A stretch of DNA of 64,000 nucleotides from Roseivirga sp. BDSF3-8 (GTDB lineage: Bacteria > Bacteroidota > Bacteroidia > Cytophagales > Cyclobacteriaceae): the NCBI RefSeq assembly GCF_041449215.1, contig NZ_JBGNFV010000001.1, positions 1,649,001 through 1,713,000 of the forward strand, read 5' to 3'. This document shows positions 1 through 8,500 of the stretch, one piece after another (within the stretch, counting starts at the first letter, position 1; each line of letters opens with the position of its first letter). A program made the translations under genes and the position numbers. The notes below the pieces were generated by a model, which did no database searches, had not been told where the DNA came from, and saw only the letters and a list, made by a program, of their open reading frames with translations.

Positions 1-1747
1 TCAGGGGTTCCTGCAGGTCATGACTGGTGATATAGGCAAACTGCTCCAGCTCTTTATTTGAGCGTTTCAGTTCGTCCATATAATGCTCCAGCTTATGCTG
101 AGTTTCTTTTCGCTGTTTTACTTCCTGCTGAAGCTGAAGGTTTAGGTTTTCCAGCTCATCTTTCTGCTCCCTGATCTTTTCGGCTTTGAAAAGGAAATAA
201 TCTTTGAGGGCATTACGGAGCTCCTTGGCGAAATAGATATTTTTATCTCCCCATGGGATGGATTTCATCCGTACTTCTTCCTGCCATTTTTCAAATGACT
301 TACGGGGATGGAGCCTTACCTTGCCATCTTCTTCTCTTATCTCAATTTTATCGGGCTGTCCACCCCAGTTTACCAGTTGCACTACTTCGGGCCTGAGCCA
401 GATGACGTAGGTATCGGTGCTTTTGGTGATAGTAAAGGCCATGAGGCCGCTGGCAATATTTTTATATTTCTGTGCTTCCGGCAGCAGAGCGCTCAGGTGA
501 TTGGTGTAGAAGAGAAAATTTTCGTCTGTAACCCTGGCTTTGACCAGGTTAATGATCTCAATAACGGCCTGGTTATCGGGGACTGGCCCGTGGCACAGGA
601 CCTCGCCTTCAGAGACGAGTATGAAGGCGAGGGCATCGGTGAGCTGAAGTAGCTCGCTTTTTACCCGGTGCATACCTGCCATAAAATCCTGCTGCCGGGA
701 TACACTCTCCAGAATAGCACTGTGGATGCTCCTAAGGCGACTTTCTACTACCTGGGTATCGCTCTTTTCTTTAAGACTGAGCTGCAGTGAAAGAATCTGA
801 CCAATATACTCTGCGGCTATACGTACATGATAGGGTACGTAATGCTCAGAAAGGTGGTGGCAGGCAATAAGCCCCCATAGCTTACCATCTTTAATAAGCG
901 AGATGGTAAGGGTGGCTTTTACCCCCATGTTATGCAGGTATTCGATGTGTATGGGGGACACGCTGCGCAGCATAGTATTGCTCAGATCCAGGGGCTGGCC
1001 CTGGGTCAGTGGGGTGGTTTGCGGAATAATTTTCGCAGGCTGATAGGTGGTATCGGGTATGTACCGCAGCCAGTTTCTGAGATAAAGAGCCCTGGCCTGG
1101 GAGGGGATGTCGGAGGCAGGGTAATGTAACCCGAGGTATCCGGGTGCATAGCTGTTACGCGCTTCGGCAATGACGTCGCCATTCCACTCATCATCAAACT
1201 GGTAGATCATGACACGGTCGAAACCTGTAAGGGCTTTAACCTCGCGTGCGGCAATGCCGGTAAGATCTTCCATGGTTTCGGCTCCCTGGAATTTCAGCAG
1301 GCTCTTGCGTGAGAGCTCATAAAAATGAGGAAATGAAATATTATTTTCATTGCGCCCTTTTTCGATCTCTAATACAACACCCCCGTTGCTACGGTGAATA
1401 ATGCCGCTAAAGTCTAGGGGCTCACCGCCTACGTCTATGGTAAAACTGAGGGGGTTAATATTATTCAGGAAAGGATTAGCCAGGGGTAGTTTTTCTCTTT
1501 CTATTTCGGCTATAATTTCATCCAGCCTATCCTGCCCGATAAGGTCGGCTAAAGAGGTATCGAGTAGCGCTTCGGGGGAACGACCCAGTATTTCGTGTAC
1601 GGTATCGGAGGTTTGTAATATCTGAAAGGTATCGGGGTCCATTACCAGCAACAGGCCGTAGCGTTGGGTAGCTCCTGGTATATGAATGGGCTCTTTATCG
1701 CACGTTTGAAGGTCTCCGCCTCTTACGTTTGTATTCAGCTCTTCCAT
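1..1747 (-). CDS. bphP: Bacteriophytochrome sensor histidine kinase (3' end outside window)
   Basis: The minus strand reads open from ATG at 1747 to the window edge, about 582 codons with no stop. The N-terminus has the biliverdin-attachment motif with Cys16 (LQTCDKEPIHIPG). A PAS region is followed by a GAF domain with the phytochrome PASDIP motif near residue 212 and the PIHIEYLHNMGV segment that contacts chromophore. A PHY domain, a coiled coil and the start of a HisKA domain (SHDLQEPL, phosphoacceptor His near 577) follow. In this family biliverdin reports red/far-red light and drives autophosphorylation. The catalytic ATPase domain must lie beyond position 1. The start is 6 bp after the stop of the heme oxygenase gene that would supply biliverdin, so they form an operon. 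The photosensory assignment is firm; the output partner is not visible. Confidence 0.93.
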   Translation of the reverse strand, partial: MEELNTNVRGGDLQTCDKEPIHIPGATQRYGLLLVMDPDTFQILQTSDTVHEILGRSPEALLDTSLADLIGQDRLDEIIAEIEREKLPLANPFLNNINPLSFTIDVGGEPLDFSGIIHRSNGGVVLEIEKGRNENNISFPHFYELSRKSLLKFQGAETMEDLTGIAAREVKALTGFDRVMIYQFDDEWNGDVIAEARNSYAPGYLGLHYPASDIPSQARALYLRNWLRYIPDTTYQPAKIIPQTTPLTQGQPLDLSNTMLRSVSPIHIEYLHNMGVKATLTISLIKDGKLWGLIACHHLSEHYVPYHVRIAAEYIGQILSLQLSLKEKSDTQVVESRLRSIHSAILESVSRQQDFMAGMHRVKSELLQLTDALAFILVSEGEVLCHGPVPDNQAVIEIINLVKARVTDENFLFYTNHLSALLPEAQKYKNIASGLMAFTITKSTDTYVIWLRPEVVQLVNWGGQPDKIEIREEDGKVRLHPRKSFEKWQEEVRMKSIPWGDKNIYFAKELRNALKDYFLFKAEKIREQKDELENLNLQLQQEVKQRKETQHKLEHYMDELKRSNKELEQFAYITSHDLQEPL

Positions 1748-1753
1748 GATCTG

Positions 1754-2362
1754 CTATGCGTTTTGATGATCTAAAAAATGGGTGGCCTGCCTGTAGCATT
1801 GGGCAAAGAGGGCAAATGATGTGCGAGCGGCCTGGATGGTGGCTTGCTGCCTGTCCGGGGCATCAATCTGATTGAGGGTTTCTTTAAAGGCATTCCAGGA
1901 TCTTCCATCAAACCGGTCATAGCTTTGCAAAAATCGATCGGCGACGCCTTGGGTCATAAAGGGTTTTTCCAGCAGGTGCTTTGAGATCATCCTTGCGCCC
2001 ATGGCAGAGCCTGCCAGGACGTATACATGGCCAAGGGCGGAGGCTTCGGCGGTGTGCTGGCTCCCCTGGTGGCTTAGCTCCCGGAGGGGCGGGTCTGGCA
2101 GGGGGCCTTTTATACTTAGGTCATGGAGGTCTTCCCGGAGCATGTCTGCCCGGGAAGGATGAAGCAGGTGGTGTACGGTGGAGGGTAGCTCTACCTCTGC
2201 TACGCGCATTTCGTGCGCTTTAAAAAAAAGGTAATTGGAAAGAAGGTACCGCTTATAATCTTCGGCAGAGAACGCTTCGCTGAAAAGAGAAGGCTGGAAG
2301 ACCTTTTCTGTAGCATCATGTTCGGCCGCAATACTGTCCTTCAGTGTATCGTGAAAAGTCAT
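1754..2362 (-). CDS. bphO: Biliverdin-producing heme oxygenase
   Basis: A 202-residue protein of the bacterial heme oxygenase family, which opens heme to biliverdin, CO and iron. Visible hallmarks are the N-terminal helix with a His in AAEHDATEK that fits the proximal heme ligand, and the Gly-rich distal helix GHVYVLAGSAMGARMI. Length matches stand-alone bacterial heme oxygenases. I chose ATG at 2362 over an in-frame TTG at 2407, because the extra residues are hydrophobic and unlike the family. The gene ends 6 bp before the phytochrome start on the same strand. This bphO-bphP pairing is well known and implies that the enzyme's job is chromophore supply rather than iron scavenging. Confidence 0.9.
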   Translation of the reverse strand: MTFHDTLKDSIAAEHDATEKVFQPSLFSEAFSAEDYKRYLLSNYLFFKAHEMRVAEVELPSTVHHLLHPSRADMLREDLHDLSIKGPLPDPPLRELSHQGSQHTAEASALGHVYVLAGSAMGARMISKHLLEKPFMTQGVADRFLQSYDRFDGRSWNAFKETLNQIDAPDRQQATIQAARTSFALFAQCYRQATHFLDHQNA

Positions 2363-2407
2363 ACGAATGTCAGGGAAAAAAATTAGGATCGAAACCAGTC
2401 GGGCCAA

Positions 2408-2812
2408 AATAGTAAAATCCGCTTATATCCCATACCCTTAGCCTTGTTCAATGAGAGAATGAGTCAATTTTGAATGAGAAAATGGTGAGCCTCACATCCG
2501 TAGAGACACGATTTATCGCGGCTTGCGGCGAACAACAGGAAGCAATGAATAAGAACGAGTTTTTCTTGTTCGGCTTCAGGTATGGCTGAGTTAAGCTACA
2601 GACTCCTGTAAACCCATAGCAAACCATAAGTGAGAAAATAAAGCGCCCCCTTTTTAAAAGGCACGTTTAGCAGATTCTTACCGCATAGTAAAAGGCAATG
2701 ATTTGCAATGAGAGAGGCGACTACCATAAGGAGGTAATATGACGGGAAAAATTGCCCTCATAATTCCAAAAAAATAGGCGTATGATTGTAGATGAACTTA
2801 ACGTAACATGTA
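2408..2812. other. Intergenic region with repeat traces
   Basis: No coding frame is convincing here. It carries an ATGAGAGAATGAGT-type low-complexity stretch near 2448-2485, one copy of the dispersed GTAGAGACRCGATT palindrome (2498-2530), and CCCCCTTTTTAAAAGGCAC near 2645, which resembles the GTGCCTTTTTTAAT module after 9980 and 13420. It separates the divergent heme oxygenase and the 176-residue hypothetical gene, so promoters for both should lie here, but I could not pick one with confidence. Confidence 0.5.
2498..2530. repeat. Dispersed GTAGAGACGCGATT-type palindromic repeat, copy 1
   Basis: Reads CCGTAGAGACACGATTTATCGCGGCTTG. The core CGATTTATCG is a near palindrome. Related copies are at 3425-3450, 10041-10117 and 13266-13319, all intergenic. 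Confidence 0.7.
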
Positions 2813-3343
2813 ATGGCCAAAATAAACAGGAAAAGTATCTTCTATGGAATGAGCGGCAAGCTTGGCGATGTGGTTTTTAAAAACCGTAACGGTGAAACCT
2901 ATGTAAGCCAGGCAGCGGAAAAGAGCCTTAAACCACCCAGTGAAGCACAGCTAAATATGCGTGAGCGGTTTGGAAAAGCCACAGCATACGCCAAACAGCT
3001 TAAAGAAGATGCTGAAATGAAAGCATACTATACCCACTATCAGAAAAAAGCTGCCTCAGCCTTCAATGCAGCGATGCGGGACTATCAGCGCGCACCGAAA
3101 ATAGGGCAGATAACTGTAGAAGCAACTGATAATGGAAAGCGCAGGTTAGTCATCTTCGCAAAAGATGATACCGCTATATCATCCTTCAGATGCCTCCATC
3201 AGGATACCAACCTGATAGTGAAGGCAAACAAAGCGTACGACATGTTTACGATCGAGCTACCCGAAGGAGTAAACCACATAAAGGTGGTGGTGATGGACCG
3301 CCCCGGAAATGTCGTTGTCAAGGAAATAGAGGTAGGAGAATGA
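2813..3343 (+). CDS. Conserved hypothetical protein, 176 aa
   Basis: An intact 176-codon gene starting MAKINRKSIFYGMSGKLGDVVFKN. It has no signal peptide and no membrane segment. The N-terminal half is rich in Lys and Arg and predicted helical (residues about 35-90); the C-terminal half alternates short hydrophobic strands (KRRLVIFAKDD, HIKVVVMDRPGNVVVKEIEV), suggesting a small beta domain. The opening, with a Gly-Lys-x-Gly step followed by an exposed strand, faintly recalls Bacteroidota DUF6266-type proteins, but I would not assign it. It stands alone between repeat-bearing intergenic stretches, so context does not hint at a role. Function unknown; coding status is well supported by length and composition. 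Confidence 0.75.
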   Translation: MAKINRKSIFYGMSGKLGDVVFKNRNGETYVSQAAEKSLKPPSEAQLNMRERFGKATAYAKQLKEDAEMKAYYTHYQKKAASAFNAAMRDYQRAPKIGQITVEATDNGKRRLVIFAKDDTAISSFRCLHQDTNLIVKANKAYDMFTIELPEGVNHIKVVVMDRPGNVVVKEIEVGE

Positions 3344-3840
3344 TTAAATAATTAATAGAGTCATTAAACAATGAAATAATCCAGGTCTGTACCCGTTCCG
3401 GTGGGCTATAAGATGATTACTGTACCCCTAGAGACGCGATTTATCGCCACGTGCTCCCTCCGGCAGATTATCCTATGGCTCAAGGACTACCACCCATCCC
3501 TATCCTATTCACGCCCTACCGGCCCACCATTGTAAAGCACCCACTTTTTTTGTACTTTTACCATACTGAAAGAATTCACCAAACCCTTCTCCCCAAAAGA
3601 ATACGCCCCATTCCCCCTTCTTATCCTTCGCTTCTGGTTCGCTATTTCTACGCTTCTGCTTCGCTTCTCCTTCGCTATGAGTCTTACGTGAGTTCATCGT
3701 AGGTTCGTCCCTCCCTCGTACCAAGGCTAGCGAAGAACCCAAATTGAATTTTTCTAATAGTAAAGCTGGTGATAGAGTTTATATAAATAAGCCCCTGCAC
3801 AATCATAGAAGCGAAAAATGGCGTAGGCTGGGGAGTATAA
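3344..3840. other. Non-coding stretch with palindromic repeat and TTCGCTTCT-rich tract
   Basis: Contains the palindromic repeat copy at 3425-3450 and a pyrimidine-rich, internally repetitive tract at about 3625-3680 built from CTTCTGCTTCGCTTCTCCTT-like units. Open frames across it on either strand have low-complexity translations. From about 3690 to 3904 one plus-strand frame is open and ends with residues such as KWRRLGSINNIDRNDIK, possibly a decayed gene end, but it has no start. Confidence 0.45.
3425..3450. repeat. Dispersed GTAGAGACGCGATT-type palindromic repeat, copy 2
   Basis: Contains CTAGAGACGCGATTTATCGCC, matching the core of the copies at 2498, 10041 and 13266. Only the core is preserved. 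Confidence 0.65.
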
Positions 3841-3846
3841 ATAATA

Positions 3847-4164
3847 TTGACAGAAACGATATCAAAAGCCTTTACTACCCCTTTAATGATAAAGGAAGCT
3901 CATAAACACTACGCAGAGGGGGGAACAGTAGCTAAGCCCGGGGGCTACACGCACCACCTATGGGCGAGCAAGGTAAATAGAGGGCTGATCGCCATGGACC
4001 CAAACACCATGACCATAGAGCCAGATACGTTATTAAAGGCAGTGCAAGCGCTGGGTTTTGAATATACCCGGTATAAAAGCCAGGACTGGCCGCACAGGCG
4101 AGCTACTCATCATCATCAGAACAGACCACGCAAGTGGCACCAAGCCCCCCTTCGTATACCATAG
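3847..4164 (+). CDS. Orphan frame of about 105 codons, possible gene remnant
   Basis: The frame opens after an in-frame TAA at 3838 and runs to 4164. The only early starts are TTG at 3847 or ATG at 3886. The middle (GGYTHHLWASKVNRGLIAMD, then DPNTMTIEPDTLLKAVQALGFEYTRY) has a natural mix of residues and looks like real protein. The last about 20 residues are His/Arg/Pro-rich and look like read-through into non-coding sequence just before the 15-bp repeat array. I recognise no family. The poor start, the degenerate tail and the repeats on both sides suggest a remnant of a longer gene rather than a working one. Confidence 0.35.
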   Translation: MTETISKAFTTPLMIKEAHKHYAEGGTVAKPGGYTHHLWASKVNRGLIAMDPNTMTIEPDTLLKAVQALGFEYTRYKSQDWPHRRATHHHQNRPRKWHQAPLRIP

Positions 4165-4193
4165 CCGTCAAAACTAAGGCCTGTTTATTTCTT

Positions 4194-4339
4194 GGTCCGA
4201 CTCTCGGTGGTCCGACTCTCGGTGGCCCGACTCTCGATGGTCCGGCATTCGCTGGGCCCGCATTCCGGTGGTCCGACTCTCGGTGGCCGGCATTCCGGTG
4301 GCCCGCATCCGGGTGGTCCGACTCTCGGTGGTCCATGCG
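4194..4339 (+). repeat. Tandem array of about nine 15-bp units (GGTCCGACTCTCGGT)
   Basis: Units start at 4194, 4209, 4224, 4239, 4254, 4270, 4285, 4300 and 4315, with a broken tenth at 4330. Units 1, 2, 6 and 9 are identical; the others vary at a few positions (for example GGTCCGGCATTCGCT, GGCCGGCATTCCGGT), and the fifth is 16 bp. The pattern of identical units interspersed with variants suggests expansion by slippage or unequal exchange. Confidence 0.9.
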
Positions 4340-4600
4340 AAATGGGGCACAATAGTAAGCACTCCCAAGGGTTTATTTTTGATGCCTACGAATGAAACCG
4401 GATTAGCTCGACTCCAAAGGACAAGTGGCTTCCTAGCCCCTTCCATTTATCTATCACCCCCCAACTAAAAACTCATAACTCAACACACCCCACTCAATTA
4501 CTCTATTAATCAATAATTCTGTTACTCTATTATTCTACCTTTCCAATCTCCATCAATCTGCTACTCTCCACTAAAAACTCACAACTCATCACTCAATAAT

Positions 4601-4641
4601 TCAATTACTCTATTATTCTGTTACTCTATCATTCACTCATT
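4601..4641. repeat. 41-bp direct repeat, first copy
   Basis: Begins TCAATTACTCTATTATTCTG and ends CACTCATT. An identical 41-bp copy lies at 4694-4734. Shorter related pieces (ACTCTATTATTC, AATTACTCTATTAATC) surround both. Confidence 0.85.
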
Positions 4642-4693
4642 CCCTCATTAACTTCTCAGCCATCCGCCACCCCATCCATCTACCACCCCCAAC

Positions 4694-4734
4694 TCAATTA
4701 CTCTATTATTCTGTTACTCTATCATTCACTCATT
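4694..4734. repeat. 41-bp direct repeat, second copy
   Basis: Identical to 4601-4641 by eye. On the reverse strand it reads GAGTAACAGAATAATAGAGT, the same sort of sequence seen after 9301, 9950, 13340 and 13465 on the plus strand. Confidence 0.85.
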
Positions 4735-4793
4735 AACCACTCCCCAACTCTATTGAAAAAAAATGAGTAAATTTACCTCAGAACCAATAAGCT

Positions 4794-5330
4794 ATGATAA
4801 AGAAGACCAGCCTGTACCTCCTTATCTGCCTGGCAGGCAGTATGCTAAGCAGTTGTTTCCTGTTCGGAGGCAATGACGATGACCCCAAGCCCGTACCTAT
4901 CCCCCCCATAGAGCAACTGCCCCCCCTCACCACCGAAGGCAAAGGCACCTTTGGCTGCCTCGTGAATGGAGAGCCTTTTGTGAGTTATTATCCGGATGCT
5001 TTGGCGGATTATACTGTGATTGATTACATGATATTAAGTGCAGATTCACGCTCTCCAGAAAGTACGATCGGTATTCCTCTAAGAGACTATAATAGAGAAG
5101 AAGGGTATCGCGAATTACCTGATTCGTCTGCTTTTTATTCAATTTGGGATTCCAACTATCCCGATTGTGATTATCCTTTCTACGATTTTATAGAAGGGTG
5201 GGTTAATATATCAGACTTCAACGCTGCAGGAGAGTTTGTATCCGGTACCTTTGAGTTCACCTCTGTAAATGAACGGTGCGATACCCTACGTGTAACCGAT
5301 GGGCGCTTTGACCTGCGCTTAGTCTGGTAA
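4794..5330 (+). CDS. Putative surface lipoprotein, family copy 1
   Basis: A 178-residue lipoprotein: basic start, hydrophobic stretch and lipobox LSSC with Cys at about 21. Acidic residues follow closely (FLFGGNDDDPKP), resembling the acidic export signals reported after the lipid Cys of surface-exposed Bacteroidota lipoproteins, so surface display is likely. The body opens with a Pro-rich linker (PIPPIEQLPPLTTEGKGTFG) and then a compact domain with conserved CLVNGEPFVSYYP, IEGWVxISDF and a C-terminal RVTDGRFDLRLVW. Two paralogues lie downstream of the T9SS hydrolase (8772-9299 and the decayed 9391-9917). A run of seven C at 4901-4907 sits in the linker; a one-base change there would shift frame. 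Function unknown. Confidence 0.85.
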   Translation: MIKKTSLYLLICLAGSMLSSCFLFGGNDDDPKPVPIPPIEQLPPLTTEGKGTFGCLVNGEPFVSYYPDALADYTVIDYMILSADSRSPESTIGIPLRDYNREEGYRELPDSSAFYSIWDSNYPDCDYPFYDFIEGWVNISDFNAAGEFVSGTFEFTSVNERCDTLRVTDGRFDLRLVW

Positions 5331-5427
5331 TCATTACTCGAGCCAGCAGCTATGTCAGTATAATTAAGTTCAGTAACCTGCGACCGCATATTATTATGCC
5401 GATTTATCATTAATGAGGCAAATCCTT

Positions 5428-5472
5428 TATATCGCCTTGCGGATTTTAACATGAAAGCCGCTAGGCGATATA
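5428..5472. repeat. Long imperfect hairpin
   Basis: TATATCGCCTTGCGG at 5428-5442 pairs with CCGCTAGGCGATATA at 5458-5472, 14 of 15 positions, around a 15-base loop. No T-run follows, so it is not a standard intrinsic terminator. It sits between lipoprotein copy 1 and the T9SS hydrolase. Confidence 0.75.
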
Positions 5473-5523
5473 GGTCCCCTATCCTGAAACTACATACATT
5501 CTAATATTAACTAAATCATTAAA

Positions 5524-8500
5524 ATGAGAAATTTATCACGTAGCCTGCTGGCTATGGTGGCCGGGCTGTGCTTTAGCCTCACCGCCCTGGCCCAGGCAGA
5601 AGATGACGTGCACGACCGCATGCGCCACATCTTTGCGCAGGTAGACCCGGCCTATGTGCCCAGCAACCTGCTCTATGACTATGGTTATAACCTCGCCGAT
5701 GTCACCCCTTACCAGGGCCAGGCGGGCACTACCGCCGCCACCGACTACCTCGGCTGGCAGGCCCTCTACGCCTCCCTGTACAGCATGCAGTTCAGCACCT
5801 ACACCATGCAGGAGCCCGCCGTCGTGCACCAGCGCATCATGCAGAGTGCCATAGCCGTCACTGAAACCCTGGGCGATAACGGTGTGAGCAGCCCGGTCAC
5901 CATGCCCGTGATGGACTATGCCTACCAGCGCTTCCGCACCGATGCCCTGCCGGGAGGCTATGTGGAAATCATCAATGAGCAGGTGGTCCATAAGCAAGGC
6001 AATCCGTTTACCACCGCGCACGCCGTGGCCATGGTGCCCCGCCGCAACCAACTCCGCGGCCCCTCCCAGACCTTTGTGTTTGTGGACAGCCTCTACTTTA
6101 CTAACACCGGCACGCCCCTGCCCGCCCTCAGCGTAGACCTGGGCGACGGCAGCGGCTACCGGACGGTAAGCTGGAACAGCCCCGTGCATGCCTGGTATGG
6201 GGCCGACGGCCGCAAGGACATACGGCTGCGCATGAGCCATGCTGACGGCACCCTGCGCGAGGCCTATACCCAGGTGCAGATAAGCGGGGTACCCGCCCTG
6301 GCCAAGAGTGCCCCCGCCACCCGCTACGCCGGCAACCCCCGGGATGTGGAGGTCTTCAGCTTCCTGGAGCCCGAGGCCGTCGTCACGCGCGTGTACGCCA
6401 ATAATGACGGCGTGCTGCGCAAGCCCTTCATTGTCGTAGAGGGCTTCGACCCCTGGCACCTGATCGCACCGGACGACCCCACCCAGAATTATGACGTAGA
6501 TGATTTTATCGAAAATCAGAATAATGGAGGATTGGCCAGGATTATTAATATTGACTATGAAGGGCAGTTACTCTCCGACTTTCTCGAAGAGAACGGCTAC
6601 GACATTGTGTTTGTGGACTGGGTGGACGGCAGCGACATCTACAGCCCCAATATGAACATATTGCTGCAGGTGATACAGGCCGTCAACGACGACAAAGCCG
6701 CGGCAGGCAGCACCGAGCCCAACGTCATGCTGGGCCTGAGCATGGGCGGCATACAGGGCGCTAATGCCATGCTCCTCGCCGAAGAGCAGGACTATGACCA
6801 CCAGATAAGCCTCTTCATCAATAACGATGTGCCCTATCAGGGAGCAAACATACCCGTCGCCTTTCAGCTTGGCCTCAAGCACGTCGCCGGCCTCAAGCTC
6901 AAGGTAGGGCCGGTGTTTGGCCTGCTGGGCAAAAAGCTGCTGGTACGCGAAATGCTTCCCGCCATACAAACGGGCATGGACGTGCTGAACTCCTACGGCG
7001 CCAACTCCCTGCTCCGCTACCAGGCCCGTAACGAAGGCAACACCGTGGCCCTCGATGCTGATCCCATTGACCTGAGGGGACTTGAGTTTACCCGGCAGTA
7101 TCCCTTTGTAGATCCCGCCCGCACGCGCATGGTCGCCCTGGCTAACGGGCACGAGTGCGGCGACCGCCAGGCCTTTGCCGCCGGTACCTCCCTTTTTCAG
7201 CTCAGCGGCACCTACAGCCTGCCCTATCTGTGGAACCTGCTCGGTACGGCCCTGACACCCCTCACTAACCGCCCGGGGCTGTTTGTACTGGGGCCAGTGA
7301 CCACCCAAAACGACCTGAAGTGGGACATCAAACTCAATGCCCTGCCCGATGACGGCCCCGCGCGCATCTACCGCAATAAGGTATGGATGGAGAAAAAGAT
7401 CCTGTGGACCATACCTGTGAGCCAGGCGCTAACGGATGTGAATATAAACAGCCAGGCCGGCATGCTGCCCCTGGACAATGCCCCCGGAGGCACCATGGGC
7501 ATGAGCGCCGTGGATGAGGAAGTACCCGAAGAGGTATTGGAGCTGCTGCCCGTCACCGAGTTCAGCTTTGTGCCTACCGTAAGCGCGCTGGACGTACAGG
7601 AGCCGGACGGCAGCCTGCCCCCGCAGGAGGCGCTCTACCTGCGCTACAGCGGCACGGCGGCCATGCCCACCGGCCTGCAAACCCCCATGGTCAACTACAT
7701 CACCGAGAACGTCACCAACCAGCCTCACCTGCTGCTGTCCCAGACTAAAGGCAGGTGGCTGGCGGACGAACTGGAGGGGCTGAATCTGGGCCAGCCCTGC
7801 GCGGGCCGCTGCGGCTGGCGGCCGGAGGTAAGCCTGCCCGGCACCGTGTGCAGCGGTGATGAGGTCACCCTGTCCGTCAATAATCCCTTCGGCTTTCCTC
7901 TCACCTGGATCGCCGATGAGCGCCTGGAGCTCATTGCCGAAAGCGGCAATACCCTCACTGTACGTACACCCGAAGGCATGACAGGAGTGGTCTATGACAT
8001 AAATGTAAGGTTAAATGCCGGCGACTGCGGCACCTACCGTACCCCTACGGCTTACCTGAGCGTAGGCGACCTGGACCAGCAGGCCCTGAGTGGCGAGCTG
8101 CAGGGCAGCAGGACCCTCTCGCTGGGCTCCGAGACCACCTTTTACGTCTCTACCGTGAGTAATGTGGAGAGTTACGAGTGGCTGGTGCCCGAAGGCTGGC
8201 AGGTACAAAACCTGGGCTGGAAGGCCAACATCACCCCCACCACCACCGGCACCGCCCGGGTCATGGTCAAGCTGCGCAACGGCTGCAACTTCGCTACCGA
8301 CTACATCGATGTATGCGTCAGCGGCAATGGCTATAGCTGCGGAGGTAGTTCCGGGCCCTGCGGTACGGTCACAGACCCCTGCGAAGGGCCGGGCAACCCC
8401 ACCGAGCGCAGCGTGCTGCCGGAGTTTTACCCCAACCCGGCGGGGAATGTGATTACGGTACGCTTTCCGCCGGAGGCGCAGCAGCAGCCCGGCCGTAACC

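Larger units (their letters stand above)
4165..4793. other. Repeat-filled intergenic region
   Basis: Holds the 15-bp tandem array (4194-4339) and then a pyrimidine-rich low-complexity stretch (about 4445-4755) that includes an exact 41-bp direct repeat. Frames crossing the array stay open on both strands only because the repeat unit is a multiple of three, so none is called as a gene. Confidence 0.7.

Noticed and set aside
3451-3742. Short opposing frames on both strands
   Set aside because: Translations are low-complexity and arise from the pyrimidine-rich tract; no start context or homology recognised.
4194-4339. Possible CRISPR array
   Set aside because: Units are adjacent with no spacers, and no cas genes are in the window.
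4103-4468. Several open frames on both strands across the 15-bp array
   Set aside because: The repeat unit is divisible by three, so all frames stay open; translations are simple five-residue repeats without signal or fold.
5536-6459. A 307-codon open frame on the minus strand inside the T9SS hydrolase
   Set aside because: It mirrors a GC-rich gene; composition (Gly/Ala/Val/His-rich) is that of an antisense shadow and the plus-strand protein has clear domains.
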